A DNA stretch of 64,000 nt from Sphingomonas sp. Leaf34 (GCF_001421805.1 NZ_LMLC01000002.1:1-64000), one strand, 5' to 3'. Numbered from the stretch's first letter, positions 8,818 to 18,437 are shown. The notes: a model not told the origin generated them from the letters alone. Program-made: numbers and translations.

Positions 8818-9639
8818 TCAGGCTGAAATAAGAGACCGGATGCGCTCCGCCACGGCAGGATCGACGGGGTTGTACACGATCATCCCCAGGTCGGGTCGGC
8901 CATCGACCGCGAAACCCGAATACTCCATCTCGATGAGGCCGAGTTCGGAGTGACGCAGGCGCTTCGCACCTTCGCCGTGGAAGCGGACATCGTTGTCGGC
9001 CCACAGTGCCGCGAACTCCGGGCTGGTCCCGCACAGCTCGGCGACCAATTCACCGATCTCCGCAACAGCGCCTGCGCGCGCGGCGTCCGCGCGAAAAGCG
9101 CCGACGACGAAGCGTGCCGTGCTCTCCCAATCCTCCTGCGACCCGCGGATGCGATCGTTGCGAAAAACAAGGCGCAGGATGTTGCGTTCGTGGAGCGGCA
9201 GTTGGCTGTAGTCGGTCAGCACCAGGGCCGCTGCCTTGTTCCACGCGACGACGTCCCACGTTGCCGTCTTGATGATGGCGGGGCAGCTCAGCATCGTGTC
9301 CAGCAAGCGCTGCAGGCGGGGCGTGACGCTGTCTGCCGCCTTGTAGCGAACCTCCGGTGGGTGACCCAGTGCGAGCATGAACAGATGCTCGCGTTCGGCT
9401 TCGGTCAGCATCAGTCCGTTGGCAATGCGGTTCAGCACATCGGGAGAAGGCGCGCCGCCCCGCCCTTGCTCGAGCCAGGTGTACCAAGTCGGGCTAATGT
9501 TACTGCGCTGCGCTACCTCCTCACGACGAAGACCCGGCGTACGGCGCCGCTGCGCCGGATAACCGAGTGCAGCCGGATCAAGCCGGCTACGGCGATCGCG
9601 TAGATACAGGCCCAATCGGTTCTCGGTTACAGTCGCCAC
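8818..9639 (-). CDS. XRE-type regulator with MmyB-like ligand-binding domain
   Basis: The product has 273 residues. The N-terminal helix-turn-helix includes RRTPGLRREEVAQRSNIS and WYTWLEQGR. The C-terminal part (TATWDVVAWNKAAALV, RNILRLVF) matches the MmyB-type sensor domain found in Actinobacteria and Proteobacteria. The GTG start at 9639 follows a GGA-containing site. It is divergent from the epimerase-like gene at 9737, sharing a 97-bp promoter region, so it probably controls that gene. Confidence 0.9.
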   Translation of the reverse strand: MATVTENRLGLYLRDRRSRLDPAALGYPAQRRRTPGLRREEVAQRSNISPTWYTWLEQGRGGAPSPDVLNRIANGLMLTEAEREHLFMLALGHPPEVRYKAADSVTPRLQRLLDTMLSCPAIIKTATWDVVAWNKAAALVLTDYSQLPLHERNILRLVFRNDRIRGSQEDWESTARFVVGAFRADAARAGAVAEIGELVAELCGTSPEFAALWADNDVRFHGEGAKRLRHSELGLIEMEYSGFAVDGRPDLGMIVYNPVDPAVAERIRSLISA

Positions 9640-9736
9640 ATCACATCCTGTCAGCGATCATAATAGGATCACGTCACTACTTTTACCCGCTTAGCCGTGT
9701 CCCGACAAAGGCTGCATCTGCAATGGAGAACGTCAG

Positions 9737-10621
9737 ATGCGTATTTTCGTCACGGGCGCAACCGGGTTCATCGGTTCGCATGTCGTTTCTAAACTGATCG
9801 GTGCCGGGCATCAGGTCCTTGGTCTGGCACGATCCGATGCTGCGGCTGACGCATTGATCGCGGCCGGGGCCGAAGCGCACTGCGGCGATATCGAGGATCT
9901 CGACAGCCTCCGGTCGGGCGCAGCGCTCGCCGACGGCATCATCCACACCGCGTTCGACCATGACTTCTCAAAGTTCGTGGAAAATTGCGAGAAGGACCGC
10001 CGCGCTATCGAAGCACTCGGGACCAGTTTCGTTGGCACGTCGAAGCCGCTCGTCATCACGTCCAGCACCGTGATGGGATCGGCCGCGCCTGGCGAACGAG
10101 CGTCGGAGGATGTGTTCAACAGCGCCGGCCCAAACCCGCGCGTGGCGTCGGAGCTAGCGGGGCAGGCGCTGCTCGATCGCGGCGTCCATGTCATCACCAT
10201 ACGCAACTCTCAGATCCATGATGCCCGGAAACAAGGTCTGGTGAGCGACGTGCTCGCGCTCGCCCGCAACAGGGGCATTTCTGCCTATATTGGGGAGAGT
10301 GCTAACGCTTGGTCAGCCGCTCATATCTCCGATACCGCCCTCCTTTACCGCTTGGCACTGGAAAAGAATGAGGCGGGGGCCCGCTATCACGGCACCGCCG
10401 AAAGCGCGATCAGCTTCCGCGATATCGCCGAGGCGATTGGCAAGCATTTTGGTCTGCCGGTACGTTCGCTGAGCACCGATGAAGCAAGCGATCACTTCGG
10501 TTGGCTGGGGGCTTTCGTCTCCAAGGACATGTCGGCCGCTAACGCTCTCACCCGCCAGCGCCTCAGTTGGAATCCTCAAGGACCGACTCTGCTTGAGGAC
10601 CTACGCGCGATGACTGCTTAG
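9737..10621 (+). CDS. NAD-dependent epimerase/dehydratase family (extended SDR)
   Basis: The 294-residue protein opens with the Rossmann signature TGATGFIGSHVV and has the acidic residue of the second strand in HCGDIEDLDSL. It resembles atypical SDRs often annotated as NAD-dependent epimerases, whose substrates are rarely known. The ATG follows GGAG at optimal distance. Its divergent MmyB-type regulator suggests an inducible detoxification or metabolic enzyme. A 60-nt repeat element follows the stop. Confidence 0.9.
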   Translation: MRIFVTGATGFIGSHVVSKLIGAGHQVLGLARSDAAADALIAAGAEAHCGDIEDLDSLRSGAALADGIIHTAFDHDFSKFVENCEKDRRAIEALGTSFVGTSKPLVITSSTVMGSAAPGERASEDVFNSAGPNPRVASELAGQALLDRGVHVITIRNSQIHDARKQGLVSDVLALARNRGISAYIGESANAWSAAHISDTALLYRLALEKNEAGARYHGTAESAISFRDIAEAIGKHFGLPVRSLSTDEASDHFGWLGAFVSKDMSAANALTRQRLSWNPQGPTLLEDLRAMTA

Positions 10622-10635
10622 GTCATTGTCGCGAG

Positions 10636-10695
10636 ATGAACGAATGGCAGAAGTTGGGGAGCCGAAAGAAAGTCTGGAATGACCGCAAATGGGTC
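10636..10695 (+). repeat. 60-nt dispersed repeat element, copy A
   Basis: It starts ATGAACGAATGGCAG, has the half-motif GTTGGGGAG at 19-27, and ends GAATGACCGCAAATGGGTC at exactly 60 nt. It lies between the convergent genes at 10621 and 10731. Confidence 0.8.
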
Positions 10696-10730
10696 TGTCG
10701 GCTAGAAATGGGCGCGACGGCAACTCAAAG

Positions 10731-11318
10731 CTACCGCACCTTTAGATAACCTTCGGCCATCAGTCGAAATGCAGCAATGGCTTGGGGAAGCGCTTCTTCC
10801 GGGTCCTCGCTGGCGGACACCCAAAGGGCGGCATTGAAGGCTGCGCCGCTAAGGAGTCGCGATGCGGCCTCGACATCGACTAACTGCATGACCTCGTCCG
10901 CGATCAGTTTGGCGATGGCCTGCTTGGTGACCTCGAGGCAGGCATTTTGGGAAGGCCATGTCGCGGGGTCGCCGAGGAAAGCCGGGCCATCCAGCAGCAC
11001 GATACGTCGAACCTCGGGATCAAGCGCCATTTCGATGTAGGCCTCACCTTCAGCGATCAGCCGTTGCCAGTCGGTATCAGCACTAGAACCCGCACGTCGC
11101 GCCCGCTCGGCCATTTCACTATCAATTTGCGCAACCACGGCAGCCAGCAAACCCCTCTTGTCGCCAAAGCTGTGATAGAGCGCGCCGCGGGTTAGGCCGA
11201 CTTCCGCAGTCAAATGATCCATCGACGCGCCCGCGAAACCGGAAGCGGCAAATGCCTTGCGAGCCGCACTGATCAGTTTCGTGCGGTTTTCTTGCATGGT
11301 TTCAACGCGTCGCCTCAT
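10731..11318 (-). CDS. TetR/AcrR family transcriptional regulator
   Basis: The 195-residue protein has an N-terminal TetR helix-turn-helix (LISAARKAFAASGFAGASMD, VGLTRGALYHSFGDKRGLLAA) and a helical ligand domain. It starts at 11318 or at an internal ATG at 11297. It is divergent from the RidA-like gene, and a 7-1-7 palindrome lies in the shared promoter region, so autoregulation and control of that gene are likely. Confidence 0.92.
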   Translation of the reverse strand: MRRRVETMQENRTKLISAARKAFAASGFAGASMDHLTAEVGLTRGALYHSFGDKRGLLAAVVAQIDSEMAERARRAGSSADTDWQRLIAEGEAYIEMALDPEVRRIVLLDGPAFLGDPATWPSQNACLEVTKQAIAKLIADEVMQLVDVEAASRLLSGAAFNAALWVSASEDPEEALPQAIAAFRLMAEGYLKVR

Positions 11319-11338
11319 CGCCGAGTCACCTCATTTCG

Positions 11339-11353
11339 CATACGCCGCGTATG
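11339..11353. promoter_or_regulatory. candidate TetR operator, CATACGC-C-GCGTATG
   Basis: A perfect 7-1-7 inverted repeat lies between divergent tetR and ridA-like genes. A related CATACGC half-site recurs at 11384-11390, and a TTGACT -35-like hexamer lies at 11360. Operator function is inferred from position and symmetry. Confidence 0.6.
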
Positions 11354-11470
11354 TGAAGTTGACTATTGCGGCTCGATGCCTCACATACGCGTCGCATATA
11401 AATCGTCCAAGCAGTCGCTTTGATCCCAGCGACCGCGAGCTTCCTTGTCATACGTTCGGAGAAACGATCC

Positions 11471-11869
11471 ATGGCTCAGCGTCACGCAGTCTTCCCTGCC
11501 AAGCGGCACGCCCTTTATGAAGCTCACGGCTATTCGGCCGCTATACGGTCAGGCGATCTTCTGTTTGTCTCGGGTCAGGTTGGTAGCCGGGACGATGGCT
11601 CACCCGAACCCGACTTCGAAGCGCAGGTGCGACTAGCCTTTGCAAATCTGGAGGCCACGCTGCGGGCAGGCGGGTGTAGCTTCTACGACATTTTGGATGT
11701 CACGACATTCCATACCGATCCCGAGCAGCAATTCGAGACGATCATGGCCGTGAAAGCCGAATTATTTCCAGAGGCGCCGTATCCGGCGTGGACTGCGCTC
11801 GGGGTAAATTGGCTGGCGGGGTTCGACTTCGAGATCAAGGTCACAGCCCGCATACCGTCCGAAGGCTGA
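11471..11869 (+). CDS. RidA family protein (reactive imine/enamine deaminase-like)
   Basis: About 132 residues from the ATG at 11471, preceded by GGAGAAA; the open frame extends upstream without a site. Features are SGDLLFVSGQVGS, the TLRAGGCSFYDILDVTTF core and YPAWTALGVNWLAG near the C-terminus. RidA proteins quench reactive enamine/imine intermediates; many paralogues have unrelated substrates. The usual active-site Arg before the C-terminus is not obvious, so it may be a divergent subgroup. It is paired with a divergent TetR regulator. Confidence 0.85.
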   Translation: MAQRHAVFPAKRHALYEAHGYSAAIRSGDLLFVSGQVGSRDDGSPEPDFEAQVRLAFANLEATLRAGGCSFYDILDVTTFHTDPEQQFETIMAVKAELFPEAPYPAWTALGVNWLAGFDFEIKVTARIPSEG

Positions 11870-11993
11870 GGCGGGACTCGGTCAGCCCTCCCTGCGCTGA
11901 TGCACGACCGACGACGAAGGTGAACAAACGGCAGGTCTTGGGAGGCGTGCTGGACGGGCAGAGTGTCGCCTTCTGGGTCTTCTTGGGTCTGAC

Positions 11994-13022
11994 CTAGGCC
12001 GCGGGTGGGCACGGTCCGTACAAGGTATCGATTTGGGCGGCGTTCTGCTTAAGCGACCCGAGTTTTGCCTTCGCGCGCAAAGCGTCAGTGACCGCATTAG
12101 TGTTCGCCAGTGGAAGCGGCACGCGGTTGCCGCGGTTGCAGGTCCATTGCGTGCAGTATAGCTGTTGACCGGAGAGCTTGAGCTCGACGCGGTCCGTTAA
12201 CATCGCAAAGTTGCGCGGATCAATCTCGTCTTCAGAGGCCAGCGGCGCCATGAGGCGCAAGGCAGTCAGCTGGAAGGCTGGATTGGCATCCGCATGTTGG
12301 ACGAGCAGCCAAGCCGCGCTGGATGCCGCGTCACCTACCTTTGAACGCGTTGGCCAGCCCTCATGAGCCACCTTGGTCGAAAGCCAAGCCGTATTACCTT
12401 GATCGCGGTCGTCCAGGGCACGCAGAAGAATGCCTTCGTAAACGATCCGTTCAAGCGACGAATAAGCGGCGGTTTGCCCCTCATGGCGCTGGCTTTCGAC
12501 CCATGCGAAACGCAAGGTCTGCTCGCCGAGTGGTCGGGTGCGCAGTTGCTCGGCATAGTTGCCTTGATCGATCACCTGCTGCTCTAAAAGCGCGGTCGCA
12601 CGAATAATACCGAGTGCATATGGCCGGACGCGATCGAGCGCAGCGGAAAACGCAGGCCATGTCACGTCCGCTGGTATTGGGAGCTGTACGAACTGACGGC
12701 ACGGTGCAGGCCGCGTATAGACGTCCTTACCAGGATCAAAACTTTGGCCCATCGTGGCCAGTAGGCCTTTCATTGCCGTACGCGACTGGCTTTCACAGTT
12801 TTCATTCCACTCCAAAGCAGCGATGAACACCTGCTTGTCCACAGCTGTCGCATCAGCAAACCGCCCGCGTAACCATCGGTAATCGCCAGGTTCGACGATG
12901 TCGTTGTGCAAGAAAGAGGTGAGGGCGGGTGGGACACCGGGGACACTCTGCGGCTGAGTCCCTGCACTGGCGGAAGCCGATCCGAGGAGTATGGCACTCA
13001 AACCCAGTCGGAATGCCCGCAC
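11994..13022 (-). CDS. exported DUF6624-like protein
   Basis: The product has 342 residues. The GTG start at 13022 has GGAG eight bases upstream and leads into a signal peptide (LGLSAILLGSASASA). The C-terminal half, with WLLVQHADANPAFQLTALRL, resembles DUF6624, a widespread family of unknown function. It stands alone and no catalytic motif is recognised. Confidence 0.75.
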   Translation of the reverse strand: MRAFRLGLSAILLGSASASAGTQPQSVPGVPPALTSFLHNDIVEPGDYRWLRGRFADATAVDKQVFIAALEWNENCESQSRTAMKGLLATMGQSFDPGKDVYTRPAPCRQFVQLPIPADVTWPAFSAALDRVRPYALGIIRATALLEQQVIDQGNYAEQLRTRPLGEQTLRFAWVESQRHEGQTAAYSSLERIVYEGILLRALDDRDQGNTAWLSTKVAHEGWPTRSKVGDAASSAAWLLVQHADANPAFQLTALRLMAPLASEDEIDPRNFAMLTDRVELKLSGQQLYCTQWTCNRGNRVPLPLANTNAVTDALRAKAKLGSLKQNAAQIDTLYGPCPPAA

Positions 13023-13301
13023 CGATATTCTCCGTCAGCATCAACTGATTGATGCGACGGGCCGCTTGAAAAGACAACAGCGGCAATAATGTTCGATCTC
13101 AGCTCCAGCGTGCCCTCGGAAGGTAGCTTCGCTGGGTTCTCCAACTTATACCATCCAGCTAGCGGATCCTTCCTGGGAAAGGCGGCAGCTGCCCAATGTC
13201 TGCTATCGCGGCGTGCTTCGCCGAAAACGGACCGTCCGCAGTCTTCTCCTTTCAAGCCATCGAGGCAATGGATCATCCGCCGAACGCTACCGCTCAGCCC
13301 G

Positions 13302-13361
13302 ATGAACGAATGCCTGAAGTTGGGAGGCGGGAAAGGGCACTTGAATGTCCGGATGTGGGTC
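13302..13361 (+). repeat. 60-nt dispersed repeat element, copy B
   Basis: It starts ATGAACGAATGCCTGAAG and TTGGGAGGCG, and ends GAATGTCCGGATGTGGGTC at 60 nt. It sits in the 540-bp gap 13023-13564 between divergent genes; nothing else but presumed promoters is seen in that gap. Confidence 0.8.
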
Positions 13362-13564
13362 AGAATTGCTTTCCATCGCGGACTGAAATCAACAGGCGCG
13401 GCCGGCGATCTATAAGCGTCGTGAGACATAATATTCTTGCAAATCTCAATAGGTTAAAGGTGCGCCTGCTCGCGCTCGCCTCAACGATCATGACAAAACC
13501 GTTATATTGCTAGTGACTCGCAACAGCAGACGACGTAGAGGCCTCCCGATAACGGGGGTTCAGT

Positions 13565-15850
13565 ATGAGTTTTTCGAGTATATTGCTGGCAAGCGCAGCG
13601 TTTGCCGGGGCACCTTTGCCAGCTCCGGCTGAGGAGCCAAGGACGGTGGAACCGTCCACCGGATCGGACGATGCGCAGAAGTCCGACGAAATCATGGTCA
13701 TCGGCAAAAGCTATGGTCGTGCGGTCGGCAAGACCGTGACGCCGCTCAAGGACACGCCGAACACCATTACCGTGATCGATCGCGATCAGATCGAGGCGCA
13801 GAACCTGTTCACGCTGGAAGACGCTCTGACCGCGACCAACGGCATCACCGTCAATGGCGTCGGCAGCGAGGATCCGTCGTTCTTTTCGCGCGGGTTCGCG
13901 ATCACTAATTACCTGATTGACGGCGTCCCGAGTTTTGCGTTCAACTTCCCGTCCGCCGTGCCGGACCTGTTCTTCTACGATCGGCTGGAAGTGTTGCGCG
14001 GCCCAGCTGGCCTGTTCAGCGGGTCGGGCAATCCGGCGGGCAGCATCAACATGGTGCGCAAGCGACCGCTCGACGGGTTCAGGATGCAGTCGAGTGCGGG
14101 CGCCGGTAGCTATGACAATCTCCGGTTCGAGCTCGACGTCTCGACGCCAATCGGCACCAAGGCGGGCTTGCGGTTCGGCGCGATGGCACAGGACCAGGAT
14201 CAGTTCTTCGCCACCGCGCACCGCAACCGCATCGGCGGGTTCGCGGTCGGGTCGCTGGAAATCGGCGATCGCACCACGCTTACCGTCGGCGGCTATTACG
14301 ACCGCTTCCGCCCGGCGGTGCAGTCGGGCCTGCCCGGCATCATTGGCGGCGTTGACGGCAGTGACGGGCGGCTGCTCGACGTGAAGCGGTCGACCTATCT
14401 CGGCGCCGACTGGAACCGGTTCAACGCCGAGACCTGGACCGGGTTCGCCGAACTCGCGCACAGGATCAGCGATCGCTGGACGTTGCGCGCGACCGGCCTG
14501 TTCACCGACGTCGATCGCGTCGACATCTACAGCTATATCGGCAACCAGCCGGTCACCGCGACCAATGGCTCGACCAGCCACATCGCCTATCGCGGCGACA
14601 GCAAGCAGCAGACGCGTTCGTTCGACTTCAACGGCATTGGCAGCTTCCCGCTGTTCGGGCGCGACCAGACGCTGATCCTCGGTACCGATTATCAGGCGAG
14701 TTCGGGCACGTCGTATTTCACGCGGTTGTCCAATTATGCGCGGATCGACGTGTACAACCCGGTGTCGCCGTCCGAGCCGCCCCTGAACCCGTATGGGGCC
14801 TCGCCCTATTATCCGGTGCAGGGGACGGGAGCCACCTGTCCCAGTTCCAGCACCACGATCACACCCGCGCCCGCCAATTGCGTGCTGCAGGTCTACGGCG
14901 GTTCCTCGACCGACGTCGAGCAGTACGGCATCTATGGGCAGATGCGGCTGAGCCCGCTCGCCGGCCTGACGCTCATCGGTGGCGGGCGCGTGACATGGTG
15001 GGATACCACGACGACCACGTTGCTGACACCAAGCGGTGTCTTGCCGCCGTCGACCCGCTACGGGATCGACAACCGCTTCACGCCCTATGCCGGTATTGTC
15101 TGGGACGTAACGTCGCAGCTCAATCTCTATGCGAGCTATGCCGACAGCTTCACGCCGCAGGCGGCACCGGTCGGCCGGGCACGTCCCGATGGTCAGCAGA
15201 TCGAGCCGCTGGTCGGTGCGCAATATGAGGCGGGCACTAAGCTTTCGCTGATGAACGATCGCCTGCTGCTGTCTGCGGCAGCGTATCAGATCACACAGAC
15301 CAACCGGTTGTTCAACGATCCCGATATCCAGACCGTCGTGCTGCAGACCGGCAAGGTTCGCTCGCGCGGTATCGAGGCCGAGGCGACCGGCGAGATCCTG
15401 CCCGGCTGGCGGATCAATGGCGGCTATACCTACACCAAGACCAAGTATCTGGAGGACCAGACCACCGCGTTCGAGGGGCTGCCGCTCGTGCCGATCGTGC
15501 CCAAGCACATGATCAAGGCGTTCACCAACTACGCCCCGGTCGATGGGCCACTGGCAGGCGCGAGCCTTGGCGGTAGCGTAACGTGGTTCAGTTCGACCTA
15601 TGGCGGCAATGCGCCGGTGTTCAACGCCGACGGTACGCTGCGCACCCGGTCCACCATCGTCCGCCAGCCAAGCTATGCAGTGCTTGACCTGCGCGCAGGC
15701 TATAAGTTCAACGAGAGGGTGGGTGTCTCGGTCAACGTCGCGAACGTACTCGACAAGAGCTATTACGCGCGCATCGCCGCCACCGGCCGCGGCAACTACT
15801 ACGGCAGCCCGCGCACCGCGTTCGCGACGCTTCGGTACAGCTTCGAATGA
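13565..15850 (+). CDS. TonB-dependent siderophore receptor
   Basis: This 761-residue outer-membrane receptor has a signal peptide (residues 1-22) and a TonB-box-like DEIMVIGKSYG. The plug domain has LKDTPNTITVIDRDQI, FFSRGFAITNYLIDGVP and LRGPAGLFSGSGNPAGSIN, typical of ferric-siderophore receptors (FpvA/FhuE type). A 22-strand barrel ends in RYSF(E). It is the first gene of a four-gene operon with ATGA overlaps (DUF3649, PepSY, DUF3325), an iron-uptake arrangement common in sphingomonads. Iron control is likely, but no Fur box was identified with confidence. Confidence 0.95.
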   Translation: MSFSSILLASAAFAGAPLPAPAEEPRTVEPSTGSDDAQKSDEIMVIGKSYGRAVGKTVTPLKDTPNTITVIDRDQIEAQNLFTLEDALTATNGITVNGVGSEDPSFFSRGFAITNYLIDGVPSFAFNFPSAVPDLFFYDRLEVLRGPAGLFSGSGNPAGSINMVRKRPLDGFRMQSSAGAGSYDNLRFELDVSTPIGTKAGLRFGAMAQDQDQFFATAHRNRIGGFAVGSLEIGDRTTLTVGGYYDRFRPAVQSGLPGIIGGVDGSDGRLLDVKRSTYLGADWNRFNAETWTGFAELAHRISDRWTLRATGLFTDVDRVDIYSYIGNQPVTATNGSTSHIAYRGDSKQQTRSFDFNGIGSFPLFGRDQTLILGTDYQASSGTSYFTRLSNYARIDVYNPVSPSEPPLNPYGASPYYPVQGTGATCPSSSTTITPAPANCVLQVYGGSSTDVEQYGIYGQMRLSPLAGLTLIGGGRVTWWDTTTTTLLTPSGVLPPSTRYGIDNRFTPYAGIVWDVTSQLNLYASYADSFTPQAAPVGRARPDGQQIEPLVGAQYEAGTKLSLMNDRLLLSAAAYQITQTNRLFNDPDIQTVVLQTGKVRSRGIEAEATGEILPGWRINGGYTYTKTKYLEDQTTAFEGLPLVPIVPKHMIKAFTNYAPVDGPLAGASLGGSVTWFSSTYGGNAPVFNADGTLRTRSTIVRQPSYAVLDLRAGYKFNERVGVSVNVANVLDKSYYARIAATGRGNYYGSPRTAFATLRYSFE

Positions 15851-16161
15851 CGGCGGGCGATGCGCATGCCCGTGCGCGCTGGGCGCGGCGCGGCGACATC
15901 GCGCTGCGCGTCGTCGCCTCCGTGCCGCTCGCTTATGCAACCGCGAGCCTGTGGGCGATGGCGCTTGCGCGGCTGCTGCCGGGGGATCGTGCCGAGGCGA
16001 CCGTCACCGCCGCGCTGATCGCGCTCGCCTTGTGCGCGCTTGCGGCGATGTGGGCGTTCGCGGCCCGTAGCGGTTGGCGCGCGATCTGGACACTCGGCCT
16101 CGCAGCGGCGGTTGCGGCCGCAATCACGTGGATATCGATCGGCGCGACGGGGCGGGTATGA
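15847..16161 (+). CDS. DUF3649-like inner-membrane protein of iron uptake
   Basis: The 104-residue protein has three hydrophobic segments (VVASVPLAYATASLWAMAL, TAALIALALCALAAMW, IWTLGLAAAVAAAITW). It overlaps both neighbours by ATGA. Position between a TonB siderophore receptor and a PepSY protein is typical for this family. The molecular role is unknown. Confidence 0.85.
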   Translation: MTAGDAHARARWARRGDIALRVVASVPLAYATASLWAMALARLLPGDRAEATVTAALIALALCALAAMWAFAARSGWRAIWTLGLAAAVAAAITWISIGATGRV

Positions 16162-17753
16162 GCAAGGGCTTCCGTCAGTCGCAGGCGTTCCTGCACACCT
16201 GGTCCGGATTGCTGCTTGGCTGGATCCTGTTCCTCGTCTTTGTCGCCGGCACGATCGCGTTCTGGCGCGAGGGTCTGAACCGCTGGATGCGGCCCGAGAT
16301 CGCGCGCGTCGAACAGCCTATGCGCGTGCTGGCAGGGTCGCAAGCGTTCCTTGCTCGCAAAGCGCCCGATGCGAAGAGCTGGATTATCCCGGTAGCGACG
16401 GAACGATCGCCCGGTGCGCAAGTCTTCTGGGTGCCGCAACCCAAGCCCGGCGAAGAACGTGGCAGGCGAGGCAGGCGAGGGCGCGGCGACACGCAGGCAC
16501 TGATCGGTGCCGACGGACAGGTCGCGCAGGCGCGCGAGACGCGGGGCGGGGAGTTCTTCTACCGGTTCCACTTCGATCTCCACTACATGCCGGTGATCTG
16601 GGCGCGGTGGCTGGTCGGGTTCGCGACCATGATGATGCTGGTGGCGATCGTCAGCGGGATCGTCACGCACAAGAAGATCTTCAAGGACTTCTTCACGCTG
16701 CGACGCGCCAAGGGCCAGCGATCCTGGCTCGACGGTCACAATGCGACCGCGGTGCTGGCGCTGCCGTTCCACCTGATGATCACCTATACCGGGCTGGTCA
16801 CGTTGATGACGCTGCTGATGCCGTGGGCGGTCGTCGCCAATTATAATGATCAGAATACCCTGTTCGCCGCGCTGTTCCCGGCCGCCAACGTGGTCGAGCG
16901 GACCGGCCGTCCCACGCCGTTGATCGATCTGCGACGGATCGCGACCGACGCCGAACGCCGACTCGGCGCGCCCGCCAGTCTCATCGAGGTCAGCGATCCC
17001 GGCGACGCCGCTGCACGGGTCACGATCAGCCAGAGCGCCAATTCAATGCTGTCCTCGCGGACGCCGCGACTGACCTATGACGGCGTGACCGGGCGCCTCG
17101 TCTGGCGTTCGCCGCCACCGGGCGCCGCTGCCGAGACCGCGGGCGCGATGATCGGGCTCCACGCCGGACGGTTTGCAGGCGACGGCGGCCGCTGGCTCTA
17201 CTTCCTGTGCGGGATCGCGGGCACGCTGATGGTCGCGAGCGGTCTCGTGCTATGGACCGTCAAGCGTCGCGAGCGCCTGCCCGATCCGACCCGGCCGCAT
17301 CTCGGGTTCCGCCTCGTCGAGCGGCTCAACGTCGCGGTGATGGGCGGTTTCCCCCTCGGGATCACGTGCTTTTTCTGGGCCAACCGCCTACTCCCGGTAG
17401 CACTTCGCGGACGCGCCGATTGGGAGATGCACATGCTGTTCATCGCTTGGGCTGCCGCGGCGCTGACGGCCTTCGTCGTCAGGCCGGCGCGCGTTTGGCA
17501 TTCGCTATTCGCGGTGACCGGGGTGCTGCTCGTTGCGTTGCCAATGTACGACGTCGTCGCGACCGATCGCGGGTTGTTCGCGTCGCTGGCGATAGGCGAC
17601 ATGATGATCGCCGGCATCGATGCGGCGATCTCGGTCTTCGGGATAGGGTTTCTGCTGCTTGCCCGCCGCGTCGCGCACCATCGTCCCGCTGCAAAGCGCG
17701 TTCGCAGGGCTGAAGCCGCCACCGCCTCCAGGGTTCCGGAGCCCACCGAATGA
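16158..17753 (+). CDS. PepSY-associated transmembrane protein (ferric-siderophore reductase-like)
   Basis: 531 residues from the ATG at 16158, which overlaps the upstream stop. The N-terminal segment FLHTWSGLLLGWILFLVFVA is the conserved PepSY_TM start. The centre includes RFHFDLHYMP, DGHNATAVLALPFHLMITYTG and a periplasmic PepSY-like domain, and further membrane spans follow to residue 510. His residues in the spans could bind haem. The family is thought to reduce ferric siderophores at the inner membrane, consistent with its operon. A low-complexity Arg/Gly run (about residues 98-112) is unusual. Confidence 0.9.
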   Translation: MSKGFRQSQAFLHTWSGLLLGWILFLVFVAGTIAFWREGLNRWMRPEIARVEQPMRVLAGSQAFLARKAPDAKSWIIPVATERSPGAQVFWVPQPKPGEERGRRGRRGRGDTQALIGADGQVAQARETRGGEFFYRFHFDLHYMPVIWARWLVGFATMMMLVAIVSGIVTHKKIFKDFFTLRRAKGQRSWLDGHNATAVLALPFHLMITYTGLVTLMTLLMPWAVVANYNDQNTLFAALFPAANVVERTGRPTPLIDLRRIATDAERRLGAPASLIEVSDPGDAAARVTISQSANSMLSSRTPRLTYDGVTGRLVWRSPPPGAAAETAGAMIGLHAGRFAGDGGRWLYFLCGIAGTLMVASGLVLWTVKRRERLPDPTRPHLGFRLVERLNVAVMGGFPLGITCFFWANRLLPVALRGRADWEMHMLFIAWAAAALTAFVVRPARVWHSLFAVTGVLLVALPMYDVVATDRGLFASLAIGDMMIAGIDAAISVFGIGFLLLARRVAHHRPAAKRVRRAEAATASRVPEPTE

Positions 17754-18034
17754 GCGTCCTGTCACTTCTGCTCGCCAGCGCCGCGTTCTTCCTGCTTGGC
17801 CTGGCGACCGACGCGCATCATCGCCGTCGGTTCGGGGCATGTCCGCAGGCAGCGCGGTGTAAAATGTTGCGGACCGGCGGCTGGCTTTCGCTGGTCGTGA
17901 GCGTCGCGCCCGCGCTTCTTGCTCAAGGATGGATCTTTGGACCGATCCTTTGGGCAGGCGCAATCATGGCCGGCGCCGGGATCGCCTTCCTCGCGCTAAA
18001 CTTCGTTCCAGCTCGCGCCAACGCGCGATCCTGA
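17750..18034 (+). CDS. DUF3325-like small membrane protein
   Basis: The 94-residue protein has three hydrophobic segments (LLLASAAFFLLGLATDAHH, WLSLVVSVAPALLA, GPILWAGAIMAGAGIAFL). Its ATG overlaps the PepSY stop. It is the usual last gene of TonB receptor/DUF3649/PepSY operons; its function is unknown. A GC-poor hairpin-like AAAACC/GGTTTT just after the stop may weakly terminate the operon. Confidence 0.85.
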   Translation: MSVLSLLLASAAFFLLGLATDAHHRRRFGACPQAARCKMLRTGGWLSLVVSVAPALLAQGWIFGPILWAGAIMAGAGIAFLALNFVPARANARS

Positions 18035-18354
18035 AAAACCGTAGCTCAGGGGTTTTCCCTTGCGCAGCAGTCATCCTCTACATCCCTGCAGTCGTACAGC
18101 CCCAGGTCGCGACAGCCAAGGAGAATGGCACGATTTCACTTCCGGACGGCGTTGCACAGACCATGCATCGCATCACGACGACCTCGTATGTCGCCCATTT
18201 AAGTGGTGACGCTGTTGCGCAACGAGCGGGCAGTGTTTTCCAGATCAAAACCTCTGACCAATTGCGGTCAGACCGCCAAACCAGGGGTCTCATCGGTAAG
18301 CGCTTCCAACCGCCTGTGTAATGGATTGGCGTGCAGGTGCGGCGCATCGATCTG

Positions 18355-18414
18355 ATGAATGAATGGCCGATATTGGGCAGCCGACACGAGCCTACGAATG
18401 TCGGCTTGTGGGTC
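18355..18414 (+). repeat. 60-nt dispersed repeat element, copy C
   Basis: It starts ATGAATGAATGGCCGATATT and GGGCAGCCG, and ends GAATGTCGGCTTGTGGGTC at 60 nt. It lies in the 400-bp gap 18035-18437 between convergent genes, which otherwise shows no gene. Confidence 0.8.
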
Positions 18415-18437
18415 AATGCGCCACTGCCTGCGCGTTC

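Noticed and set aside
13430..13560. Fur box upstream of the siderophore receptor
   Set aside because: AT-rich words such as TTGCAAATCTCAATAGG are present but do not match a known consensus well enough.
13502..15940. 812-codon minus-strand open frame
   Set aside because: Antisense shadow of the TonB siderophore receptor, whose plug and barrel motifs are unmistakable on the + strand.
18033..18056. Hairpin AAAACC/GGTTTT after the DUF3325 gene as a terminator
   Set aside because: The stem is short and AT-rich with only a brief T-run inside the arm, so it is mentioned only as a weak possibility.
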